In this document: positions 55,423 to 64,000 of the stretch, one piece after another
Layout of the letters: each line of letters begins with the position of its first letter
How positions within the stretch are numbered: the stretch's first letter is position 1
Origin: DATHKG01 sp035489435
GTDB taxonomy: Bacteria > Bacteroidota > Bacteroidia > Chitinophagales > Chitinophagaceae
Direction: 5' to 3' (one strand)
NCBI GenBank assembly: GCA_035489435.1
Contig: DATHKG010000026.1
DNA length: 64,000 bases
Position numbers and translations under genes: made by a program
The notes under the pieces: model-generated
Seen by the model: the letters and a program-made list of their open reading frames with translations, nothing else
Database searches by the model: none
What the model was told of the DNA's origin: nothing

Positions 55423-56598
55423 ATGCTTCGTCGAAATTTTATTTCAATGAGTAGCAAAGCTGCCTTGTTAACTGTTGGCTTACCCGGAGCAATGATTTAC
55501 GGTAATGATTGGCGAGTAGCTCTTCACCAACATCAACAACCAGAGCCCCTCGCAAAGGAACTCCAGAAACTGATCCTGCCAATAATGAAAGAAAGAAAAA
55601 TACCTGGCCTCTCCATCGCTATTATCCGGGACGACCAGCTCAGCTGGAACGAAGGCTTTGGTGTGAAAGATGTGGTAACAAATTCAGCGGTAAATACAGA
55701 CACGATTTTTGAAATAGCATCCATCAGCAAAACGGTGTTCGCTTATGCAGTTATGAAATTATGCGAGAAAGGTGTGATGAACCTTGATTCGCCACTGGTA
55801 AAGTATTCCAAGGAACGGTTCCTGGAAAATGATGGCCGCCTGGACATGATCACAGCGCGTCATGTGCTTTCTCACCAAAGTGGTTTTCAAAACTGGCGAT
55901 CGCCTGGGGAGCCGTTGAGAATTAGTTTTACCCCTGGTACTGGCTTCGATTATTCTGGTGAGGGTTATTATTATCTGCAAAGAATTGTAACAGCGCTAAC
56001 CGGAAAAACGGATACCAGCAACTGCGGTAATTATGAAGCAGATTTGCGTGTTTGTGCCACTGATATTGGCGATTACCTGGAAAAAAATGTATTAAAGCCA
56101 CATGGCATGGTTTCAAGCGGATATGTATGGACACCCACGCTGGGCAAAAATGAAGCCCGTCCACATGATGTTGAAGGAAAACTAATACCGAAACCTCACC
56201 AAACAAAGACGGATCTTGCGAGATACGCATCTGCAGGTGGCCTGCTTACTAACGCAAAAGACTATGCGAAATTTATCATAGGTCTGTCTACTGCTAAAGA
56301 AAATGATCCATACCGGCTCAATAAAAATAGTTTAACGGAAATGGTAAAACCGCAGGTAAAATTGCCGGATAACCAAAAAATCGATGGCGCAGATTCCTGG
56401 GCTTTGGGATGGGCGGTCAAGGAAAGACAAGGCGGCAATATCATCCTGCATTCCGGTGGACAAACAGGGCTTAAGTCCCTGGCCATGGTGTCAATTGAAA
56501 AAAAAACAGGTTTTGTGATGCTTACTAATAGCGATAATGGCGGTTACCTTTTGTACAACGAATCATTGACTAATATCTTGAACCGACTGTTTGTGTGA
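55423..56598 (+). CDS. Class C beta-lactamase-related serine hydrolase
   Basis: A 391-residue exported hydrolase. The N-terminus has RRNFISMSSKAALLTVG, a Tat-like or Sec signal peptide. The serine site is SISK (IASISKTVFAYAVMKL), with YSGEGYYYL in place of the YxN element and LHSGGQTG as the third motif. Members cleave D-amino-acid peptides, esters or beta-lactams; the exact activity cannot be inferred. It is followed by the RND efflux operon, but after 200 bp and with no evident link. Confidence 0.88.
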   Translation: MLRRNFISMSSKAALLTVGLPGAMIYGNDWRVALHQHQQPEPLAKELQKLILPIMKERKIPGLSIAIIRDDQLSWNEGFGVKDVVTNSAVNTDTIFEIASISKTVFAYAVMKLCEKGVMNLDSPLVKYSKERFLENDGRLDMITARHVLSHQSGFQNWRSPGEPLRISFTPGTGFDYSGEGYYYLQRIVTALTGKTDTSNCGNYEADLRVCATDIGDYLEKNVLKPHGMVSSGYVWTPTLGKNEARPHDVEGKLIPKPHQTKTDLARYASAGGLLTNAKDYAKFIIGLSTAKENDPYRLNKNSLTEMVKPQVKLPDNQKIDGADSWALGWAVKERQGGNIILHSGGQTGLKSLAMVSIEKKTGFVMLTNSDNGGYLLYNESLTNILNRLFV

Positions 56599-56828
56599 AA
56601 CCGCGATGATCCACCCCGCCTCCTGGAAGGCAAAAATGCTGTCAAATATTTTCAAACGGAAAATCTGGCCACAATATTTTATTGAAATGTCATTTTTATA
56701 CATTGATGCTCCATTTGAGACGATAGTTATATTGTTTGCAACGTCTGTAATAACCTCAGAAAAGATCCCAATCTACATTTGTGCTGCAAATGGAAATACC
56801 AGCTGGTTTAACGACGCCGGGCGGCGGA

Positions 56829-58082
56829 ATGAACCAACAGGCATCTAAAATTTTTAATCATAAATTATGCAACGCATTGAAAAACAATCAGGTTTTCATT
56901 GTCGGAGCCGGAACCGCCGGCCTGGCTCGGAAAGACAGCTTAGCCATTTTGCTTTTGGTATTGCTTTTTTATTCATGTGCTCCAAAAAAGACACCGGTAA
57001 AGCCAACTGCCAAAGATTATGCAGTACTTGTGGTTGAGCCAAGGCCGACTCTAACCTACACTGATTTTCCTGCTACCATACAGGGGCAGGAAGTAATAGA
57101 AATAAGACCGATGGTGGATGGTTACCTGCAATCAATTTATGTGAAGGAAGGTGCAGTAGTTAAAAAGGACCAGTTTCTTTTTAAAATAAAAAACCCTCAG
57201 TACGAACAGGCCGTAATTACATCCAGGGCGGCAATCAGTATTGCGATTGCTGATGTAAATGCTGCTAAAATGGATGTGGAAAAATTGAGGCCACTTGTAG
57301 AGAAAGATATTGTTAGTAAATATGAATTAGAATCGGCACAATATACACTGCAATCAAAAGAAGCTTCCCTGGCGCAGGCTTATGCTGCATTAGCCAACGC
57401 AAATACAAATGTAGGTTATACCTTAATACGGAGCCCTCAAAATGGGATCATTTCCACTATTCCTTATAAAATAGGGGCATTGGTAAGCAGCACGACTACG
57501 CTGCCCCTCACTACTCTTTCAGATATTGGTAATGTGTTTGCTTACTTTTCTATAAATGAAAAACAGTTACTTGCATTTTTAAATAATACAACAGGAAATA
57601 CAATACAGGATAAGCTGAATACACTATCACAAGCAACTTTATTGTTAGCTGATGGAACAACCTATCCATTGAAAGGAAAAATAGAAACTGCAAGCGGCAT
57701 TATCACAACAGAAACAGGCACTGCCAGCTTCAAAGCAACATTTCCAAATCCAATGGGCTTGGTACATAGTGGAGCCAGTGCTACCGTTCGTGTACCGCAC
57801 CTGAATGATAGTGCGTTGCTTGTACCGCAATCCAGTTCTTACGAAATACAGGATAAACAATTCGTGTATGTATTAAAAGATAGTAACAAGGTTTTCAGTA
57901 GAGCTATCAATTCCAAACCAACCAATGACGGACAGTTCCTGATTGTACAAACAGGATTGATGCCCGGCGACAGGGTGGTAATCAATGGATCTGATTTGAA
58001 TGATAGTACAATCATTATTCCGGGGTATATAAATGCGGATAGTTTATACAAACTGGGCACAATAGAGGGGAAAAGAAAATAA
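56829..58082 (+). CDS. RND efflux periplasmic adaptor subunit (MFP) with odd N-terminus
   Basis: Membrane-fusion lipoprotein of an RND pump, about 417 residues. The adaptor body begins at the lipobox LLFYSC and then has a biotinyl-lipoyl motif (GYLQSIYVKEGAVVKKDQFL), a helical hairpin, and beta-barrel domain (ATVRVPHLNDSALLVPQSSS). The 49 residues before the lipobox Cys are unusual: QVFIVGAGTAGL looks like the start of a flavoprotein Rossmann fold, joined directly to RKDSLAILLLVLLFY. So the normal start appears to have been replaced by a fragment of an oxidoreductase gene. An ATG at 56781 is an alternative start; the length is otherwise normal. Confidence 0.82.
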   Translation: MNQQASKIFNHKLCNALKNNQVFIVGAGTAGLARKDSLAILLLVLLFYSCAPKKTPVKPTAKDYAVLVVEPRPTLTYTDFPATIQGQEVIEIRPMVDGYLQSIYVKEGAVVKKDQFLFKIKNPQYEQAVITSRAAISIAIADVNAAKMDVEKLRPLVEKDIVSKYELESAQYTLQSKEASLAQAYAALANANTNVGYTLIRSPQNGIISTIPYKIGALVSSTTTLPLTTLSDIGNVFAYFSINEKQLLAFLNNTTGNTIQDKLNTLSQATLLLADGTTYPLKGKIETASGIITTETGTASFKATFPNPMGLVHSGASATVRVPHLNDSALLVPQSSSYEIQDKQFVYVLKDSNKVFSRAINSKPTNDGQFLIVQTGLMPGDRVVINGSDLNDSTIIIPGYINADSLYKLGTIEGKRK

Positions 58083-58086
58083 ATAT

Positions 58087-61000
58087 ATGCTGAAATTATT
58101 TATAAATCGCCCCGTATTAAGCACAGTCATTTCTGTGCTGATTGTGTTGTTGGGCATCCTGGGTTTACTGAAACTGCCCATTGCCCAATATCCTAACATA
58201 TCTCCCCCTACCGTCCAGGTAACTGCCAATTATCCAGGTGCAAGTGCTGATGTATTGCTTAAAAGTGTGATTGTGCCATTGGAACAACAAATAAATGGCG
58301 TGCAGGGCATGACTTATATTACTTCTTCCGCCACCAATACGGGCACAGCTTCTATCAGTGTTTTTTTTGCAATTGGTACCGATCCCAACCAGGCAGCTGT
58401 TGATGTACAAAACAGTGTTAGCGCCGCTACCAGTTTATTACCACAACCGGTTATCCAGGCAGGTATCACTGTAAAAAAGCAACAAAGCAGCAACCTGTTG
58501 ATCCTCTCTTTGTATAGCGATAACCCGGCTTATGACCAGACCTTCTTACAAAACTATGCTGCGATCAACGTGATACCACAATTACAAAGAGTAAATGGAG
58601 TCGGCTTTGCAAATGTGTTTGGTTCTTCCATGACTTATTCTATGCGGATATGGCTGAAACCAGATTTGATGTCAGTTTATGGTGTAACGCCACAGGATGT
58701 TTCCAACGCATTGAATGAACAAAGTGTCCAGGCTGCACCTGGCAAGTTTGGTGAAAATGATAACCAGCCTTTTCAATATGATATAACTTATAAAGGCCAA
58801 TTGCAATCACCTGATGACTATGGAAATATTATTATCAAATCAACTGCACCGGGGCAATACCTGCGATTAAAGGATATAGCCCGTATAGAGCTGGGAGCGC
58901 AGACGTACACCGGCTCTACTGTTACTGATGGCAAACAGGCGGTGGGAATTTCCATCAGTCAGACTCCGGGCTCGAACGCCAAAGATGTTGTTGATCAATC
59001 CAAAATAGTAATCGAGCATGCTGCAAAATCTTTTCCACCGGGAATAAAGTTTGTTTATCTCGTAGATGTGAACCAGGTATTGGATGCTTCGATAGATAAA
59101 GTATTGCATACACTAATCGAATGTTTCCTGCTGGTGTTTCTCGTTATATTTATTTTTCTGCAGGATCTACGTTCTACCATAATTCATGGCATATCTGTGC
59201 CCGTAGCCATCACCGGCACCTTCTTTTTTCTATACCTCTTTGGTTTCAGTATTAATTTACTCACCTTATTTGCTTTAGTGCTCGCCATTGGTATTGTAGT
59301 AGATGATGCCATCGTGGTAGTGGAAGCTGTGCATTCCAAATTAGAAAGCGGTTATAAATCACCACGTAAAGCGGCTATTGATGCCATGTCTGAAATATAT
59401 GTTGCCATTATTTCAATTACATTGATAATGGCAGCGGTGTTCCTTCCTTTAACATTTGTTACCGGCTCTGCCGGTGTATTTTATAGACAGTTTGGTATTA
59501 CAATGGCGATCGCCATTATGATTTCTGCAGTAAATGCATTGACACTTTGCCCCGCATTGGCTGCATTATTTTTAAGGCCGCCCAATCATGAAGAAAACAC
59601 AAAAAAAAGAAACTTCAGACAGCGTTTTCAAATTGGCTTCAACACGGCATACGACAGTCTTATATCAAAGTATGGCCGATCTGTTCAGTATCTATCCGCG
59701 AAAAAATGGATTGTAATTGCTGCCATCTCATTGTTTGGTTGCGGATTTTATTATTTGATGAAATCAACTCCATCCAGCTTTGTACCCAGCGAGGATATGG
59801 GAACCATCTTTATCAACATCAGCCTTCCACCGGCTTCTACCAAAGAAAGAGTTCAGGTGGTAGCCCATGAGGTAGACAGTATTTCAAGTAGTTTGCCGGA
59901 AGTGGCACATACCATGGTTATCATGGGGCAAAATTTTATTTCGGGAACAGGCAGTTCGTTCGGATTGGTAACACTGCGCTTAATACCCTGGGGGCAACGT
60001 CCCCATGTAAGCCAAAGTGATGTGATAAAAACACTCCGCCAAAAAACATCGCATATCCGGGAAGGCAGTATTAATTATATGTCCCAACCTACTATCTCCG
60101 GATTTGGCAATAGCGGGGGTTTCACTTTTCAACTGGAGGATAAAGAAGGACATGCCGATGCGGATTTTTACAAAGTAGCACAGAATTTTTTGACAGCCCT
60201 TAATAACCGACCCGAGATACAATACGCGGCAACATCTTTCAACCCGAATTTTCCGAAATACCTGATGGATGTGGATGTTCCCAAATGTAAAGATGCAGGC
60301 ATACTGGTAACTGATGTATTGAATGCCGTGGAAACCTTTTATGGCGGTTCCTATGTTTCCAATTTTAATGAGTTTGGCCAGCAATACAGGGTGATTGTGC
60401 AGGCAGACACTAACTACAGGGCGGCCCCGGCAGGACTGAACAAAGTGTTTGTAAAAACGGGGAGTGGGGCAATGGCCCCGATAACAGAATTTGTTACATT
60501 GAAAAGAATATATGGGCCGGAGACCGTTACCAGGTTCAATTTATATTCATCTATATCGGTTAGCGGCTCGCCAAACAATGGCTATACTACCGGTCAATCA
60601 TTAACGGCAATTAAAGAAACGGCCGGACAGACATTGCCACCGGGCTACACTTTTGAATATTCCGGTATCAGCAGGGAAGAACAAAACAGCGGTTCACAAA
60701 CAACTTACATTTTCATTTTATGCCTCGTCTTTGTGTACCTGTTGTTAAGCGCCCAATATGAAAGTTACCTATTGCCGTTTGCGGTATTGCTTTCCATGCC
60801 TGTTGGCTTAGCCGGTGTATTTGTATTTGCTAAATTATTCGGGTTGGATAATAATATCTACATGCAGATATCAGTAATCATGCTTATTGGGCTTTTAGCA
60901 AAGAACGCAATTTTGATGGTAACATTTTCTTTAGAAAGAAGAAGGAAGGGAATGGACCTTGTGCAATCTGCCATTGAAGGAGCAAAAGCGCGCCTGCGGC

Positions 61001-61245
61001 CGATTCTAATGACATCCTTTGCATTTGTTTTTGGATTGATGCCATTGATGTTTTCATCCGGCGTGGGAGCCAATGGAAACAGATCCATCGGTACAGGAGC
61101 CATTGGAGGAATGTTGTTTGGTACTTTGATAGGTGTATTTGTAATTCCAACATTGTATGTGATTTTCCAGGGATTACAGGAAAGATTACGAAGCAATAAA
61201 GTGAACGATGAAGCAGATGAGCCAAATGTAACGGCAGTTGCTTAA
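58087..61245 (+). CDS. RND-family multidrug efflux permease (HAE1/AcrB type)
   Basis: A 1052-residue inner-membrane pump. RND landmarks: N-terminal FINRPVLSTVISVLIVLLG, the TM4 motif IGIVVDDAIVVVEAV with the paired aspartates of the proton path, and LLAKNAILMVTF in TM10. Two large periplasmic loops are present. It moves toxic compounds out using the proton gradient. The start follows the adaptor stop by 4 bp and the outer-membrane factor follows by 24 bp, so the three form one tripartite operon. Confidence 0.96.
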   Translation: MLKLFINRPVLSTVISVLIVLLGILGLLKLPIAQYPNISPPTVQVTANYPGASADVLLKSVIVPLEQQINGVQGMTYITSSATNTGTASISVFFAIGTDPNQAAVDVQNSVSAATSLLPQPVIQAGITVKKQQSSNLLILSLYSDNPAYDQTFLQNYAAINVIPQLQRVNGVGFANVFGSSMTYSMRIWLKPDLMSVYGVTPQDVSNALNEQSVQAAPGKFGENDNQPFQYDITYKGQLQSPDDYGNIIIKSTAPGQYLRLKDIARIELGAQTYTGSTVTDGKQAVGISISQTPGSNAKDVVDQSKIVIEHAAKSFPPGIKFVYLVDVNQVLDASIDKVLHTLIECFLLVFLVIFIFLQDLRSTIIHGISVPVAITGTFFFLYLFGFSINLLTLFALVLAIGIVVDDAIVVVEAVHSKLESGYKSPRKAAIDAMSEIYVAIISITLIMAAVFLPLTFVTGSAGVFYRQFGITMAIAIMISAVNALTLCPALAALFLRPPNHEENTKKRNFRQRFQIGFNTAYDSLISKYGRSVQYLSAKKWIVIAAISLFGCGFYYLMKSTPSSFVPSEDMGTIFINISLPPASTKERVQVVAHEVDSISSSLPEVAHTMVIMGQNFISGTGSSFGLVTLRLIPWGQRPHVSQSDVIKTLRQKTSHIREGSINYMSQPTISGFGNSGGFTFQLEDKEGHADADFYKVAQNFLTALNNRPEIQYAATSFNPNFPKYLMDVDVPKCKDAGILVTDVLNAVETFYGGSYVSNFNEFGQQYRVIVQADTNYRAAPAGLNKVFVKTGSGAMAPITEFVTLKRIYGPETVTRFNLYSSISVSGSPNNGYTTGQSLTAIKETAGQTLPPGYTFEYSGISREEQNSGSQTTYIFILCLVFVYLLLSAQYESYLLPFAVLLSMPVGLAGVFVFAKLFGLDNNIYMQISVIMLIGLLAKNAILMVTFSLERRRKGMDLVQSAIEGAKARLRPILMTSFAFVFGLMPLMFSSGVGANGNRSIGTGAIGGMLFGTLIGVFVIPTLYVIFQGLQERLRSNKVNDEADEPNVTAVA

Positions 61246-61269
61246 ATAAATTATTCAGAGGAAAGAAAA

Positions 61270-62673
61270 ATGAAAATGGAGTTACGAAATAAATTCAAAT
61301 CTTACAGTTTATTGATGCCAGCATTGTTGTTGGCTGTCATGTTTTCTTCCTGTAAAGTAACCCAGCCATACCAGCGTTCTCCAGATATCGCAGACAATAA
61401 ACTCTACCGTGATGTAAGCGCAACTGATACAACAACCATAGCTGCATTGCGCTGGAAGCAAATATTCACCGATACCATATTGCAATCGCTGATACAGGAA
61501 GGCATCAATAATAATTTAGATTTAAAAATTGCGGCTGCCCGGATAAAACAAGCTGATGCAGGTTTTAAGCAAAGCCGGCTTGCATTTTTACCAAATGTAA
61601 ATGGAAATGCAGGAACAAATCTTTTAAAACTATCCGATGCACAGGCAGGTAATCATCAGGTGTATGAAATATATACAGGTATAAGTTGGGAAGCTGATTT
61701 ATGGGGTAAATTAAAAAGCAGTAAAAGAGCTGCACTGGCTGCCTTGTTACAAAGTGATGCTTATAAACGAGCCGTGCAAACACAGTTGGTTGCTAATATT
61801 GCTACCAGTTATTACGCATTGATGGCCTACGATGCACAATTACTGATAACCTTAAAAACATTAGACAACAGGATACAGGATGCAGCAACAATGAAAATTT
61901 TAAAAGAAAGTAATGTAGTAACCGGGGCCGCCGTTGTGCAAAGCGAAGCCAATCGCTATTCAGTAGAAGTAACAATGCCTGATATAAAACAAAATATCCG
62001 GGTAACAGAAAATGCTATCAACATATTGTTGGGAAGAGAACCCGGCAGCATCGCAAGGGATAGCTTAGCTTTACAGGAAGTGCCAACCAATTTGAATACA
62101 GGTGTTCCATCACAACTGTTAGCCAACCGCCCCGATGTGCAGCAGGCCGAATACCAGTTGCGTTATTATTCTGAATTGGTTAATGTGGCCAAAACATATT
62201 TTTATCCAACACTTACCATTACAGCACAAGGGGGTTTATATAATAACAGCCTGTCACAATTTTTTAGCGCTTCCTCTATTTTTGGAAACATAGTTGGCGG
62301 ATTAACACAGCCCATCTTTAATAATGGATTAAATAAGCAAAGGTTGAAAGTAGCTCAGGCGCAGCAGGAAGAATACTTTATAACTTTCAAACAAACTTTA
62401 TTAACAGCCGGGCAGGAAGTATCCAATGCATTGTATGATTACCAGGCCGCATCTGATAAAATAATTAACCGTTCACAACAAATATTTTATTTACAAAAAT
62501 CAGTTGACTATACAAAAGAACTTTTGAAATACACTTCAGCGACAAATTATACTGATGTATTAACATCTGAACAAAGTTTACTGGCTGCACAATTAAGCAG
62601 TATAAGCGATAAATTGCAGCAGTTACAGGCGGTAGTTACATTGTACAGGAGTTTAGGTGGCGGATGGAAATAG
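61270..62673 (+). CDS. RND efflux outer-membrane lipoprotein (NodT/TolC family)
   Basis: A 467-residue outer-membrane channel lipoprotein (lipobox LLAVMFSSC, Cys about 28). Two outer-membrane-efflux repeats are visible, with the family motifs WEADLWGKLKSSKRAALAA (about 138-156) and LLANRPDVQQAEYQL (about 283-297). It completes the adaptor-permease-channel complex across the envelope. Confidence 0.94.
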   Translation: MKMELRNKFKSYSLLMPALLLAVMFSSCKVTQPYQRSPDIADNKLYRDVSATDTTTIAALRWKQIFTDTILQSLIQEGINNNLDLKIAAARIKQADAGFKQSRLAFLPNVNGNAGTNLLKLSDAQAGNHQVYEIYTGISWEADLWGKLKSSKRAALAALLQSDAYKRAVQTQLVANIATSYYALMAYDAQLLITLKTLDNRIQDAATMKILKESNVVTGAAVVQSEANRYSVEVTMPDIKQNIRVTENAINILLGREPGSIARDSLALQEVPTNLNTGVPSQLLANRPDVQQAEYQLRYYSELVNVAKTYFYPTLTITAQGGLYNNSLSQFFSASSIFGNIVGGLTQPIFNNGLNKQRLKVAQAQQEEYFITFKQTLLTAGQEVSNALYDYQAASDKIINRSQQIFYLQKSVDYTKELLKYTSATNYTDVLTSEQSLLAAQLSSISDKLQQLQAVVTLYRSLGGGWK

Positions 62674-62701
62674 ATTTTTTTAGTAAAATATCATTTAAAA
62701 T

Positions 62702-63484
62702 ATGCCGGAAATAATCTTCATAATTTCATTACTAATAATTGCTGCAATTATATACACTGCCCGTAGAAAAAAAACGCCCTTAACACAACCCGATTTTCAA
62801 ACAGAAAAACAGATACTTGAGGAGCAGGTATTATTTTACAAGGGATTAACTGCGGAAGAAAAAATAAGGTTTGAAGAATCGCTGCAACTTTTTTTACAAA
62901 AAGTACGCATAACGGGTGTGAAAACAACTGTGGAAGATATAGACAGGATTTTTATAGCCGCCGCTGCCATTATCCCCATTTTCGCTTTTAAAAGCTGGGA
63001 ATACAGAAATATTCACGAAGTGTTGTTATACCCCGATTCTTTTGACAAAGATTATCACATAGAAGGCCATGGACGGGATACACTGGGCATGGTAGGCAAT
63101 GGCCCAATGCAGAATGTGATGATCCTGTCCCAACACGATTTGCGAAATGGATTTTTAAACCACACAGATAAATCAAATACTGCCATTCACGAATTTGTTC
63201 ACCTGGTGGATAAAGCAGATGGAGATATAGATGGATTTCCAACAGCATTATTGCCTCATAAATATTCTTTGCCCTGGTTAAAACGAATACATGAAGAAAT
63301 ACAACAGATTAAAACTGGCGAATCGGATATTAACCCATACGCTGCTACCAGCGAATCGGAATTTTTAGCAGTAGCTGCAGAGTATTTTTTCGAGCAACCA
63401 CACCTGATGAAACAAAAACATCCGGGATTGTTTGAAATGTTGGAACAAATATTTACTCCTCCTCCCACTATGCGATTAAATTAA
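62702..63484 (+). CDS. mtfA: MtfA-like zinc peptidase (M90 family)
   Basis: A 260-residue membrane-anchored or membrane-proximal peptidase. An N-terminal helix (about 3-20) is followed by the catalytic motif HEFVHLVD (H163, E164, H167) and the downstream SESEFLAVAAEYFFEQP supplying the third, glutamate ligand. M90/MtfA proteins in Enterobacteriaceae interact with the Mlc regulator of glucose transport; that partner is not expected here. It is 28 bp after the outer-membrane factor gene, so it may be part of the efflux operon transcript. Confidence 0.85.
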   Translation: MPEIIFIISLLIIAAIIYTARRKKTPLTQPDFQTEKQILEEQVLFYKGLTAEEKIRFEESLQLFLQKVRITGVKTTVEDIDRIFIAAAAIIPIFAFKSWEYRNIHEVLLYPDSFDKDYHIEGHGRDTLGMVGNGPMQNVMILSQHDLRNGFLNHTDKSNTAIHEFVHLVDKADGDIDGFPTALLPHKYSLPWLKRIHEEIQQIKTGESDINPYAATSESEFLAVAAEYFFEQPHLMKQKHPGLFEMLEQIFTPPPTMRLN

Positions 63485-63564
63485 TTTTTTGCTCCTTTTT
63501 TTATTCAATTTAATTTCCTTTTTCACCTATTCGACTAGTCAGGAAAAAAGTAACGGCCCACAGA

Positions 63565-64000
63565 CTAAAATGCCGCGATTTTCGAAAACTTCACATCATT
63601 CATTCGTTCTGTTGATACGTTAAAGCCCGTTACAGCCTTATCCCCGTTGCGCTTAAATTTTACCAGACCCATAAACCATATATCCCCGGAAAAAACATCC
63701 GGCTCAATAAGCGTTAGTTCGATGTCGTTTGTCCGATTGTTGGACGCCAATAATCTGCCGTTTTTAAAAGCCAGCGTAAATATCACTCCTAATTCATCGC
63801 TTTTGAAGTTCCCGGTATAATCGATTGTATTTTCTTTTGTAAGGGGTATATTTTTTATTCGTTCACCATGCATTTGTCTTTCATTTATCTGGAAGTCCAA
63901 CTCATTGACTTCCCCTTCGCCATCTTTGAACTTTATGTTTGCACCAGGCCCAGGAATCGTAAAGGAGCTCTGGGAAATAGCCAGTAATGTGAATTTACCC
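63565..64000 (-). CDS. C-terminal part of a serine hydrolase with DUF3471-like tail (cut by window edge)
   Basis: The minus-strand frame is open from the window edge to a stop at 63565. It contains GKFTLLAISQSSFTIPG, a KFKDGEGEVNEL segment and YTGNFKSDELGVIFTLAF, the pattern of the lipocalin-like/DUF3471 tail that follows beta-lactamase-type catalytic domains, ending with GFNVSTERMNDVKFSK. The catalytic domain would lie beyond 64000. The upstream end is missing, so no start codon is given. Confidence 0.6.
   Translation of the reverse strand, partial: GKFTLLAISQSSFTIPGPGANIKFKDGEGEVNELDFQINERQMHGERIKNIPLTKENTIDYTGNFKSDELGVIFTLAFKNGRLLASNNRTNDIELTLIEPDVFSGDIWFMGLVKFKRNGDKAVTGFNVSTERMNDVKFSKIAAF

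Noticed and set aside
56591..56848. 85-codon plus-strand open frame between the beta-lactamase and the adaptor
   Set aside because: No recognisable domain; it overlaps the beta-lactamase stop and the adaptor start in other frames.
1..64000. CRISPR array, tRNA, rRNA, transposase or phage genes
   Set aside because: None seen: repeats found are single tandem pairs or triplets without spacers, and no mobile-element enzyme motifs appear.

Overview
The window looks like chromosome from a Bacteroidota bacterium, most likely of the Chitinophagaceae type. The evidence is two SusC/SusD outer-membrane pairs, VCBS/ASPIC-UnbV lipoproteins, two very large secreted proteins with C-terminal type IX secretion (T9SS) sorting domains, an ECF sigma factor paired with a YCII/DGPF protein, general lack of Shine-Dalgarno sequences, and one good match to the Bacteroidota promoter (TTTG-N20-TAnnTTTG). 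No rRNA, tRNA, CRISPR array, intact insertion sequence or phage genes were seen.

Layout. (1) 1-15529: a carbohydrate/sugar-acid locus. It has a partial SusD and a SusC, a FadR-type GntR regulator, a large VCBS/UnbV lipoprotein, a short-chain dehydrogenase, a DMT transporter, an IlvD/Edd dehydratase, an N,N-dimethylformamidase-like lipoprotein and a GH36/Sip1-type alpha-galactosidase. Copies of a FadR-type operator (ATGTTTACAA) lie before the SusC gene, before the regulator, and between the dehydrogenase and the transporter, so these are probably one regulon. (2) 15544-24038: small redox and detoxification genes (AraC, DoxX, TauE/SafE, FMN reductase, LLM oxidoreductase, pirin, Crp/Fnr, alpha/beta hydrolase, AraC), with a truncated ABC-permease relic. 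(3) 24268-28022: an AAA/DUF4143 ATPase, a DoxX-like gene broken by a frameshift, and an Na+/H+ antiporter. (4) 28117-41473: a 1835-residue T9SS cargo protein, a YCII/ECF42/SRPBCC group, an NfeD-SPFH pair, a mosaic gene relic and a 998-residue T9SS cargo protein. (5) 41857-51945: a second SusC-SusD locus joined to a YncE/phosphoesterase protein, with a divergent TetR regulator and a VCBS protein carrying a c-type heme motif. (6) 52077-54444: a kinase-like protein followed at 19 bp by a DUF4062 protein whose C-terminal metzincin domain has lost its catalytic residues. (7) 54571-64000: OsmC, a class-C beta-lactamase-like hydrolase, a complete RND efflux operon followed by an MtfA-type peptidase, and a serine-hydrolase fragment cut by the window edge.

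The most unusual features are the DUF4062-pseudoprotease fusion with its kinase-like neighbour, the FadR-type operator set, a promoter at 35941 overlapped by two identical-architecture palindromes, two separate genes whose translation-start region is tandemly duplicated (13364 and 44430), and several gene relics (15544, 26403, 38108, 56829) that mark old recombination or frameshift events.
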